Assembly: GCF_003987215.1 (NCBI RefSeq)
Contig: NZ_PIPW01000001.1
Span: 992,001-1,056,000, forward strand
Source: Pseudidiomarina halophila
GTDB lineage: Bacteria > Pseudomonadota > Gammaproteobacteria > Enterobacterales > Alteromonadaceae
Reading direction: 5' to 3'
DNA length: 64,000 bases
The notes under the pieces are model-generated. The model did not search any database. It was not told the origin of the DNA and saw nothing but the letters and a program-made list of their open reading frames with translations. Within the stretch, counting starts at the first letter, position 1. Every line of letters begins with the position of its first letter. The position numbers were made by a program, and so were the translations under genes. Positions 40,507 through 47,767 of this stretch are shown here, piece after piece.

Positions 40507-40627
40507 CGCGCCACCAGTTCACGACCTAAGTAATAATAGTCAGTGTAATCGCCATTGGCATAGGTGCCAAGCAGTTGACCGTCCTGGCTGTAATAGCTGT
40601 ACCACGCGGCGGCCGTGAGCGTCGTAG
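40507..40627 (-). pseudogene. Rhs core fragment abutting tesB
   Basis: On the minus strand this reads YSYYSQDGQLLGTYANGDYTD and then [11 protein letters not shown], nearly identical in DNA to part of the intact Rhs gene at about 43046-43200. Relative to that copy it lacks 26 bases (the equivalent of VAKTVSGSTT), which shifts the frame, and it stops abruptly at the tesB stop codon. It is therefore a broken remnant of an Rhs gene. Confidence 0.85.
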
Positions 40628-40834
40628 GTCGTTCCACTGACACTGTGGCAACTGAGCATCCATTTCGAAGATCGACTGGATGATCATATAGACCTACGAA
40701 AAGTTGGCTGACACAGAGTATTGAACACTCTTATTAATACCGGTGACGTGGAGTTGTAATCACTCCTTTTTAAAGCAAAGGCTGAAACAATATCAGGAAA
40801 ACAACCAAAACCTTGAAAATTAGTCTGCTGAAGA
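40628..40834. other. Non-coding spacer, possible mobile-element remnant
   Basis: No convincing gene. CTGACACTGTGGCAACT (40637-40653) and AAAGTTGGCTGACACAG (40700-40716) form an imperfect inverted pair around about 46 bases and look like the ends of a small, decayed element; no target-site duplication or transposase is visible. The rest, up to the immunity-gene stop, is AT-rich and featureless. Confidence 0.3.
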
Positions 40835-41293
40835 TTAATCTAATTCCTGATAATCCGACAAAGCGAATTCTGGTTTCTTGGTATCATTAAATAAATCAGA
40901 TAAAAAAACTAAGGTATAAGGAGCAGCTCCTACAAAGATACTATGTTTCTTCCCAAAGAGCTGGAAAGTAAAGCCACAGATACCCTTGTTACCAAAAGTT
41001 GGATGAATGTGAAACACAAAGCGTTTTGGATTTAAATGAGATTTCACAGGTATCTCAATCACATCATTATCCACTCCATCCGCACCCTTCGACACCACAA
41101 GACTTCCTTCCTCCCGTCTATCATCCAAATCTAACATATCGTTAGCCAACGTTATCATTTCCCCTGATGACATTGAGAACACTATGCTGTCTATTTGCTG
41201 AACCGGGTCTAAGTAAATACGGAGCGACTCGAGCTTTCCATTCAGCACTGACACTAGCTCTTCTTCTATTTCTCTGTTGACATCAGCGTTCAT
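40835..41293 (-). CDS. Candidate cytoplasmic immunity protein for the orphan Rhs toxin
   Basis: 152 residues, no signal peptide or membrane segment, acidic N-terminus (MNADVNREIEEELVSVLNGKLESL) and mixed alpha/beta pattern with FVFHIHPTFGNKGICGF near residue 95. I chose ATG 41293, which shares a base with the toxin's stop (TGATG); a GTG one codon earlier is possible. Position directly after an Rhs C-terminal tip is where cognate immunity genes are found. The family is not recognised. A cytoplasmic immunity protein would imply that the orphan toxin acts in the cytoplasm. Confidence 0.68.
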   Translation of the reverse strand: MNADVNREIEEELVSVLNGKLESLRIYLDPVQQIDSIVFSMSSGEMITLANDMLDLDDRREEGSLVVSKGADGVDNDVIEIPVKSHLNPKRFVFHIHPTFGNKGICGFTFQLFGKKHSIFVGAAPYTLVFLSDLFNDTKKPEFALSDYQELD

Positions 41294-41799
41294 CACGGGT
41301 TCTCTTTTTTGGGGTAGTGTAATGTCTCGTGCGTTTTACTTCCATTAGCTGGCACTTCAATTCTTGCGCCCTTTTTATCAGTTGCAGGCCTTAATCTCAC
41401 GCCATTTTCCGCTACCTCATGCCCCCGATCATTGGTCTTTGACTTGCTTCCCCCCAAAACTTCAAAGTCTTTCTCTGGATCACCTGTTCCACCGTTATCT
41501 TTAGAAAGTGGTCCACTATTGTGTCTATTTCCTTGATCGTTAACTTTTTCATCTTGTTCACCCACATAGTCATCAGGCAAATTTGATGGCGATTCATTAA
41601 AAACAGCGCCAATCACCATCCGAGCAAGCGATAGCGCTCGCCCAGTTGGCGTCGCTCGAAGCGTTACGCCCGCCGCAACAGAACGTGCGGCGGCTCTGCT
41701 CGCAAACTGTCCCCGACCTATTTGCCCACTTGAAAGCGCACGCGTATCGGCCAGTTCAGCTCGTGAGAATGGGATGGGCTCTGCACCATCCGGATCCAC
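41293..41799 (-). CDS. Orphan Rhs C-terminal toxin tip
   Basis: The frame is open from the breakpoint at 41879 and begins in Rhs core (SNDPVGF..., VHSFNRYAYANINPYKY), then VDPDG, the conserved boundary after which Rhs toxins vary. The annotated part starts at the GTG of VDPDG and adds ~163 residues: an Ala-rich linker, then a polar tip with NRHNSGPLSKDNGGTG and a final GARIEVPANGSKTHETLHYP. The tip ends in conserved-looking His, Lys and Arg residues, which would suit a nuclease, but I cannot name the family. It lacks the Rhs shell, so it can act only if recombined onto a full-length Rhs gene. Confidence 0.7.
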   Translation of the reverse strand: MDPDGAEPIPFSRAELADTRALSSGQIGRGQFASRAAARSVAAGVTLRATPTGRALSLARMVIGAVFNESPSNLPDDYVGEQDEKVNDQGNRHNSGPLSKDNGGTGDPEKDFEVLGGSKSKTNDRGHEVAENGVRLRPATDKKGARIEVPANGSKTHETLHYPKKENP

Positions 41800-41879
41800 A
41801 TACTTATACGGGTTGATATTCGCATACGCGTAGCGGTTAAAACTATGAACATCACGGAACCCAACCGGGTCATTCGAAT

Positions 41880-41930
41880 GTTGCCTCTACCGTGCAAGAA
41901 GGCGTCATGCGGAAACATGCCAAGAAGTAG
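41880..41930 (+). repeat. Diverged duplicate of the tesB 3' end (direct repeat of 40456-40506)
   Basis: 51 bases that match the last 51 bases of tesB at 42 positions with no gap, in the same orientation. They encode [16 protein letters not shown] and a stop, against [16 protein letters not shown] in the intact gene. Several of the nine differences are silent, so the copy diverged as part of a working tesB. The left edge directly joins Rhs core (CATTCGAAT). The two copies bracket the orphan toxin/immunity block. Confidence 0.9.
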
Positions 41931-41947
41931 GCATTGGTCGGTTATTT

Positions 41948-42316
41948 TTAATCATAATAGAAAGGTACTTTGGTGACACTTATTATAATACCTTTTTCAA
42001 CATTTCTCTCAACTCCAATATATATGTCATTTTGTACATTAATTTCTTTTACATACTCTTTGTTATCCATAATCACTTGTATCTGCAATATTGTTTTGTT
42101 TTTTAATTTAAATTTAAAAGAATCAACGAAGCCTAAACTAAAGTCGGAGACTGCACTTTTTGAATGCCAGAACTCAATTTCATTTGCGAATATGGTAACG
42201 CTTTGACCATTAAACCCATCTTGAACATCGACTGTAACAGAACTAAGTTCAGAAGCCTTTGCAGAATACGATATTATCATTATGAAAATTAACAAAGTGA
42301 TTGAGATTTTTTTCAT
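41948..42316 (-). CDS. Candidate periplasmic immunity protein for the Rhs metalloprotease toxin
   Basis: 122 residues with a clear signal peptide (MKKISITLLIFIMIISYSAKA) and a ~100-residue beta-rich mature domain. It starts 12 bp after the Rhs stop codon behind AGGGGAG. Base composition is much more AT-rich than the housekeeping genes around it, as is usual for toxin/immunity pairs. It has no recognised domain. Export to the periplasm fits a toxin that acts as a protease there; the pairing is inferred from position. Confidence 0.68.
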   Translation of the reverse strand: MKKISITLLIFIMIISYSAKASELSSVTVDVQDGFNGQSVTIFANEIEFWHSKSAVSDFSLGFVDSFKFKLKNKTILQIQVIMDNKEYVKEINVQNDIYIGVERNVEKGIIISVTKVPFYYD

Positions 42317-42328
42317 TATTATTCTCCC

Positions 42329-45067
42329 CTACTGGTTGTTGATATGAATTATATCTATTTGAGTCTTGCTTATTTCCAGGCTGTTACTAATTCTTGATTG
42401 TAACATTAAACCACCTGTCATATGACTTAGACCAGCAGCATGCCCAAACTCATGAGCAGAGGTTCTATTAAATTGAGGCTCAGTTAATGTGTTTTTTAAG
42501 TTTATTGTTGAGCCTTGTAGAGAACCTAGGACTCTATCATTAGGAAAGACAGAGCTATCTTGTATATTTATTTCATGTCGCCCATCTAAAGGGGTATCTG
42601 GAGAGCCAATATCTATAGAGGCACTTGTGGACCAACTAGCATCTTCTGAGCTTCCTGAAAATGAAGACTCAATCTGAGTCTTCATTTGTGATGCTAACCC
42701 TGATAATTGCTCACTAGAAAGAGTTCCTGTTCTATCTATCATCACACCAGTGAATTCTATTTTAGTTTCTTTTATTTTTTTTCCATCATCTCTTATTACA
42801 CTTTGTTGCTTTGATTTAATCTCTCGACCATCGGGATCTACATATTTGTATGGATTGTTACTTACATACGAGTATCTATTAAACGAGTGAACAGGATTCT
42901 TAGCTACATACCCAACCGGGTCATTCGAATAAAACCGCCCAATGTTGGCATCGTAATAGCGTTGCTGCATATACACGAGGCCAAGGTCATCATCTTCGAC
43001 GTGTCCGGTGTAGCCAGGTGCATCGCTTTGCGTGCTGTCGCTGTAGCGCGCCACCATTTCACGACCTAGGTAATAGTAGTCAGTGTAATCGCCATCGGCG
43101 TAGGTGCCAAGCAGTTGACCGTCCTGGCTGTAATAGCTGTAGGTGGTGCTGCCTGATACGGTTTTCGCCACGCGGCGGCCGTGACCGTCGTAGCGGTAGC
43201 TGATACCTCCTAAGCCGCTGATTTGCCCAGCGCGGTTAAAGCTAAAGCTGCGCTGACCGTTGCTAATCACATTGCCGCGGTTATCGTAACTAAAGTTACG
43301 CGCGGTGCTGCCGCTGATATGCGTCAGTCGCTTAGCGCTATCGTAATGATAGGTGTCGCTGGCACTGCCAAGCAATCGCGTCAACAGGTTGCCATTGCTG
43401 TCGTAGCTAAAGCTACCCTGTCCCCAATGACCGTTGGCTGCGACTAAGCGGTCAAGGCCGTCGTAACTGAGTCCTGTGACGCTATGGGTGCCATTGACGC
43501 CATCGCTGATGCTTTGGATGTTATTGTTCGCATCATAGGTGTAGCTCAAGTTGACTACGTGGTCGTAACCAAGAACCTCACGCTTGCTCAGTCGCTGTTG
43601 GCTGTCGAGGGTTTGCCACAGCGTCAGCCAGTTCGCTGTATCGTAGCCACGCAAAATACCATTGGCATAATAGCTCGCATTAGTGGCGTAGCTGCCCGCT
43701 TGCGTCGGCTCGCCATACGCGTTCGGGGCATAGCCCACGACACGGCCCGACGGATAAATAGCCGACACTCGGTGTCCAGCAGTGTTGTAGCCATAGTCGG
43801 TAAGAAACTGCAGGCCATCAATACTCAGTTGTTCACTCTCAAGCAAGCCCAGCGTGTTGTAACCGTAAGACCAAATCGCATTGCCAGCAGTTAATTGCGT
43901 GAGCTGCCCTTGTGCATCAAAGGTGTATTGGCGCGTCGGTGTGGCATCAGGAAAGCTCTGCTGACGTATGTTGCCGACATTGTCGTAAGTGTATTTAATT
44001 TTTCGGGTGGAATACACGCTACTTGCATCACAACTGGCGGTGCTGCCATTCGCGCCCGGTGCCTCCCACAATAAATCGCCTACCGCGTTGTAGTAATAGG
44101 CGGTCGCACCCACATCATCACGCACCACTTTACACAGCCGCTGCTGGGCATCGTAGCGGCGGTACTCCGTACTGCCGCCTTGACTGATACTAACGGGTTG
44201 GTCAAACAGGTTATAACTGAGCGTGGTGGTCACCCCTTCTGGCGCGCTTATCACCGTCGCTAGTTCTTGCTCGGGTACGCCGAGCCCGCGATAGGTCGTC
44301 GTGGTACTGTAACCGCGGGCATTGGTTTCCCGTACCCGGTTACCACTCAGATAGCTATAGCTCGTGCCCTGATTAGTCACCGTATTGCGCACCTGCCGCA
44401 CCCGCTGCAAGCCATCGTAGCTGGTGGTATGCCCCGCACTCAGACTGGTGGTGCGACTTGGATACGACACAAAGGTTGGCTGGTTGTACGCATCAAAACG
44501 CTGGCGCACATAACGGTTTATCTGCGTGCTAAGGTCTTGCTCACGGGTCAGCACCGGGCGCAACAGCGCATCATGCTCAATCCGTTTTTCATAATTACCA
44601 CGGGTGTGTGTTTGCACCAGATAGCCGTTTTCATCGGTGTAGCTCATCGTCGTTGCTAACCATGGGCTCGGCGGGGTGATACTGGTCACACGCCCTAACA
44701 CATCATAGCTGTACTGCGTGGTCACGCCATTAAAGTTGGTCACCGCCGTCACTTCACCGCGCGCGTTCACCGTTTGACTGGCACTTACTGTGCCACTGCC
44801 GTAGCGTTGCGGTAAGGTAATGCTGGTGGGAATACCGCGCACATAGTTGTTAAACTCAACAAAGCGATTCGGGACATTCCAACTCTCACGCTTTAACAAG
44901 CCACTGCTATGATGAGTTTGCGTGCGCTGCAACACCCCAAACGAACTCTGCTGATACGGCAATAACGGCGTACTGCTGCTGGCACTGTAATAATTTTGAG
45001 AGCTGACACTGGTCCAGTTCACACCATCACTTGAACGCTCTGTCTCGGTAGGTAAATTTAGCCCCAC
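42329..45067 (-). CDS. Rhs repeat protein, C-terminal part with metzincin-type toxin domain (frameshifted from 45058-47043)
   Basis: 911-912 residues. Repeated YD-type motifs (YSYDVLGRVTSI, YDGLDRLVAANG, FSYDSNGNLLTR) fill residues ~80-690, then the Rhs core end (VYMQQRYYDANIGRFYSNDPVG) and VDPDG (743-747). The 165-residue tip carries HEFGHAAGLSH (872-882), an HExxHxxGxxH zinc motif, followed by a Met-turn-like GGLML. The nominal start is a GTG that makes no sense as an initiator: shifting frame by one base in the upstream gene's final GGGG gives continuous Rhs sequence (YAWGLNLPTE). So this is the second half of one protein. Confidence 0.85.
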   Translation of the reverse strand: MGLNLPTETERSSDGVNWTSVSSQNYYSASSSTPLLPYQQSSFGVLQRTQTHHSSGLLKRESWNVPNRFVEFNNYVRGIPTSITLPQRYGSGTVSASQTVNARGEVTAVTNFNGVTTQYSYDVLGRVTSITPPSPWLATTMSYTDENGYLVQTHTRGNYEKRIEHDALLRPVLTREQDLSTQINRYVRQRFDAYNQPTFVSYPSRTTSLSAGHTTSYDGLQRVRQVRNTVTNQGTSYSYLSGNRVRETNARGYSTTTTYRGLGVPEQELATVISAPEGVTTTLSYNLFDQPVSISQGGSTEYRRYDAQQRLCKVVRDDVGATAYYYNAVGDLLWEAPGANGSTASCDASSVYSTRKIKYTYDNVGNIRQQSFPDATPTRQYTFDAQGQLTQLTAGNAIWSYGYNTLGLLESEQLSIDGLQFLTDYGYNTAGHRVSAIYPSGRVVGYAPNAYGEPTQAGSYATNASYYANGILRGYDTANWLTLWQTLDSQQRLSKREVLGYDHVVNLSYTYDANNNIQSISDGVNGTHSVTGLSYDGLDRLVAANGHWGQGSFSYDSNGNLLTRLLGSASDTYHYDSAKRLTHISGSTARNFSYDNRGNVISNGQRSFSFNRAGQISGLGGISYRYDGHGRRVAKTVSGSTTYSYYSQDGQLLGTYADGDYTDYYYLGREMVARYSDSTQSDAPGYTGHVEDDDLGLVYMQQRYYDANIGRFYSNDPVGYVAKNPVHSFNRYSYVSNNPYKYVDPDGREIKSKQQSVIRDDGKKIKETKIEFTGVMIDRTGTLSSEQLSGLASQMKTQIESSFSGSSEDASWSTSASIDIGSPDTPLDGRHEINIQDSSVFPNDRVLGSLQGSTINLKNTLTEPQFNRTSAHEFGHAAGLSHMTGGLMLQSRISNSLEISKTQIDIIHINNQ

Positions 45068-47043
45068 GCATAGGTGTCATGTTGATAGCTGGTGCGGGTA
45101 TAACGCGAACCTTGTGCGCTTTGCTCGTAAATCAGCTCAGGTTTGCCGTATGCATTGTAGTCATCATAGCTGGTGGTATAGCTGCTTAACGCGCCGCCGT
45201 CATGGGTCTTCAGCGTCTGCGAAGCGACATAACGGTGATTGTTATGCATCGCTTCATTAGCGAACTTGCGTACCGGTGAACATGTTTGGAAGGCCAGTGG
45301 TGGATACTCTTGCGGCTTGCACGATTCGAACCGAACACTGCCACTTTTCGCAACGATGTCGTAGTGCGTCACATTCGAGCGCAATAACGTACTACCGTTG
45401 GTGTCATACCAAAACGTTGCGACCTGCTGTCCTTCGAGTGCTGTATAACTACGATGAAACACATGCACCGCACGACTGCCATCTGGACCCTGCACGGTGG
45501 TCGAGCGCAAGTCCATCAAGTCATAGCCCGTGGGCGTGAACGGGAGACCGGTGAGCGCCTGTGCCGGCGGTGTCGCCAGCGTCGATGTTTTCGGTGAGCC
45601 CGCATTTTGCGAATAACTGTAATGCCACGTCAGTTGTTCGTTATTAAACGTGAGCGTTTTTTGCATAACCGCCATCGACGAGAAACAGCGACTATTATTT
45701 GGTAGTTTTTGTGAGATCCCAAACTGCGTCAACTGCTGACGTAGAGTGAAGACCGCGCCGTTAGGGTGCTCCAACGTTGAATCTTTCGGTGGTAAATTAA
45801 GCACCTGACAGTCGTTTTGCATCGTGCCGGCTTGATAGCCACCAAAATCCGCAAAGTTCAAATCAAACTGCCAGCGCTTCCCATCAGGACGAATCACATC
45901 CGTTAAGATATCTTTGTTAACTTGGTCAAATCCGTCAAATTCAATCGTATAATCATAGTTCCAGGTTTTTCCATCAGCGGCAATCTGGCTGATACGCTCA
46001 CCCTGACCACCTTGCTCATAAAAGAATTCAATCTCGCGCCCATCACTCGCTTCTATCCGCAGAAGTTTTTCACCATAAATCGCAGGCGCAATATACGCGT
46101 GCGCCGGCATGGTCGTTTCTTCATAGGTATAGTTCACCCAGTTCCCAAAGCGGTCCTCAATTCGACTGACCTGCACATTTAGGGTATAGGTTTGCATAAG
46201 TACGGTGGTCGGGTAATCAGGGTTGAGCAATTGCCCCTCCTGATCAACAGCAATGAAGCTTGCGGGGACCAGCGCAAGCACATCTAGCGTGTAAACGACG
46301 CCCTCAGGAGAGGTCACCACAAAACCATAACGGTCCGTCAGACAGCTGATTTTCCAGTTATCGGCCAGGCGGTCGGAGTTCGTTCCATTCCCCTCTCGCA
46401 ACTTCTGATTCGTCTGCCCTGGAATGTTCAGTATGTCACCGCTCCAATAACTCGACGCCGCCACCGTGGCAAATTGGGTGTCGACATACATCGGCGTAAT
46501 TTGGCCATTACATCCCGGCACATGACTCAACCCTTTACGCGTTTGCATCATGTAGTTCATGTCGTATTCAAGCGTGGTCGTGGTGAGACTTGGCAATTCC
46601 AGCGACCAGTCGCCAAAATGCAAATTGTTGGCAAAGTTGTTTTTCGAACCCCAGTACGAACGCCGAACTTCAACCGGTAAAGCACTATTCCCCCGAAGTG
46701 CAACATCAACATGCTCAAACTGAATCGCGCCTGAGTTTAGATCGACCCGCTCACCAAAGAGCTCTGTGGTCTCCGGAGTGATATGTGGGGTGACCTCCAT
46801 TCGTGACAGCGCCACCTCTGTAGCAAGTCTGTCGTTGCCATTAGTGCTCGCGGTCGATAACAAACTAAAGCTGGAGCTCGTAGGACGTTGATTCTTTTGC
46901 TTACCCTGATGTTGATCAAGCAGGAATGCGGAAATCGCTTTGACTTCATCGTCACGCTCAGGCTTGCCTTTAGCAGAGACCAGAGGAGCGCTAAGTAAAC
47001 TTCCCGAGAAAACAGTGACGACAAACAGATTGAGGAGGCGCAT
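45058..47043 (-). CDS. Rhs family protein, N-terminal part with Sec signal peptide (stops at a frameshift)
   Basis: 661 residues. I chose ATG 47043, one base after the previous stop and 9 bases from GAGG. A signal peptide (LLNLFVVTVFSGSLLSAPLVSA) is followed by a low-complexity linker and then a shell-like beta region (GERVDLNSGAIQFEHVDVAL; then VEVRRSYWGS) resembling the N-terminal part of Rhs/YD shells. The chain ends TSYQHDTYAWG-stop, where a single extra G, or a -1 ribosomal slip, would fuse it to the next frame. No PAAR or VgrG-type domain is present, so export by Sec rather than by T6SS is indicated. It is either a recent frameshift mutation, an assembly error in a G tract, or a programmed slip. 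Confidence 0.82.
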   Translation of the reverse strand: MRLLNLFVVTVFSGSLLSAPLVSAKGKPERDDEVKAISAFLLDQHQGKQKNQRPTSSSFSLLSTASTNGNDRLATEVALSRMEVTPHITPETTELFGERVDLNSGAIQFEHVDVALRGNSALPVEVRRSYWGSKNNFANNLHFGDWSLELPSLTTTTLEYDMNYMMQTRKGLSHVPGCNGQITPMYVDTQFATVAASSYWSGDILNIPGQTNQKLREGNGTNSDRLADNWKISCLTDRYGFVVTSPEGVVYTLDVLALVPASFIAVDQEGQLLNPDYPTTVLMQTYTLNVQVSRIEDRFGNWVNYTYEETTMPAHAYIAPAIYGEKLLRIEASDGREIEFFYEQGGQGERISQIAADGKTWNYDYTIEFDGFDQVNKDILTDVIRPDGKRWQFDLNFADFGGYQAGTMQNDCQVLNLPPKDSTLEHPNGAVFTLRQQLTQFGISQKLPNNSRCFSSMAVMQKTLTFNNEQLTWHYSYSQNAGSPKTSTLATPPAQALTGLPFTPTGYDLMDLRSTTVQGPDGSRAVHVFHRSYTALEGQQVATFWYDTNGSTLLRSNVTHYDIVAKSGSVRFESCKPQEYPPLAFQTCSPVRKFANEAMHNNHRYVASQTLKTHDGGALSSYTTSYDDYNAYGKPELIYEQSAQGSRYTRTSYQHDTYAWG

Positions 47044-47044
47044 C

Positions 47045-47614
47045 TTAGTAGTCCTCACTTTTACCAAACGGGCGGTACTGCGACTGCAGGGTGACACTCT
47101 GATTGCCGTTGGTTTCGGCAATCACGCTGCCGAGAATGTCCTGATGCACAAAGGTTACCCCATAGGGGATTTGTGAGAACGTTGTAATGCTTTGGGTTTG
47201 CACCGACGTCGGTTCATCGAGAACAAAGCTACCGGCTAAAAGCAAGGTTTCCCCATCAGAAAAGGTAGCCGTTGCGATAATTTCCTGCCCTGCGAAACCC
47301 GCGGCTTCAACCGGATTAATGCGCCAGTTAAACGACTGATAGAGCATTTCAGAAGCACAGACTTTATGGTCTAGCTGCCTTTTCAACCGCTGAGCACGGA
47401 TAACAGCTAACATGGACTGTGTTTGGACTGCATCCGGTTTCGACGATGCAGCAAGCACGAGCTCTTGTGCGGGGGTATGCGTTGGCGTGCACATCCATCC
47501 TTGTACCATCACCGCACCAGAGGGGTCGGTGGTGACATCACCAATGGCGCCAAGCGCACCTGCCTGTACCTGTGCACACCACAAGCAACCGGCAATGAAG
47601 ATCCTTTTCTGCAT
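47045..47614 (-). CDS. Secreted protein with a single Rhs-type terminal motif, upstream of the Rhs gene
   Basis: 189 residues from ATG 47614 behind AAGGA. A signal peptide (RIFIAGCLWCAQVQAGA) is followed by a ~120-residue domain with Cys pairs and then HQDILGSVIAETNGNQ and YRPFG, which is the ...HxDxLGS...Y.PFG signature seen near the ends of Rhs cores, but only once and without the barrel. It is directly followed (1 bp) by the Rhs gene and is clearly in the same transcript. It could be a partner or chaperone of the Rhs shell, or the relic of an Rhs end. I do not recognise the N-terminal domain. Confidence 0.65.
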   Translation of the reverse strand: MQKRIFIAGCLWCAQVQAGALGAIGDVTTDPSGAVMVQGWMCTPTHTPAQELVLAASSKPDAVQTQSMLAVIRAQRLKRQLDHKVCASEMLYQSFNWRINPVEAAGFAGQEIIATATFSDGETLLLAGSFVLDEPTSVQTQSITTFSQIPYGVTFVHQDILGSVIAETNGNQSVTLQSQYRPFGKSEDY

Positions 47615-47718
47615 AACACTATCCTTAACATATTTTATCATCGTGTTATTTTATTGATACCACTTGTTAACTTTGCTAATCAATTATTTTTTCCGCTAGG
47701 CTTCAGTTCGCTACATAC

Positions 47719-47746
47719 AAAAAAGCCCGCAAAAGCGGGCTTTTAT
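47719..47746. terminator. Terminator downstream of nupC
   Basis: AAAAGCCCGC-AAAA-GCGGGCTTTT: an exact stem with A and T runs on the outer sides, 22 bp beyond the nupC stop on the minus strand. It also separates the Rhs operon promoter region from nupC. Confidence 0.9.
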
Positions 47747-47767
47747 CTCATCAGGGACAGTCTTATG

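Noticed and set aside
40428-40643. 71-codon minus-strand frame that looks like an Rhs protein
   Set aside because: Made of the broken Rhs fragment plus antisense tesB sequence; described instead as a pseudogene.
41718-41918. 66-codon minus-strand frame spanning the orphan tip and the tesB tail
   Set aside because: Out of frame with the Rhs core and antisense to the tesB tail; an artefact of the junction.
40456-41930. tesB tail duplication as attL/attR of an integrated phage or integrative element
   Set aside because: No integrase or excisionase gene lies between the copies and the repeats are only about 82% identical; homologous or illegitimate recombination fits better.
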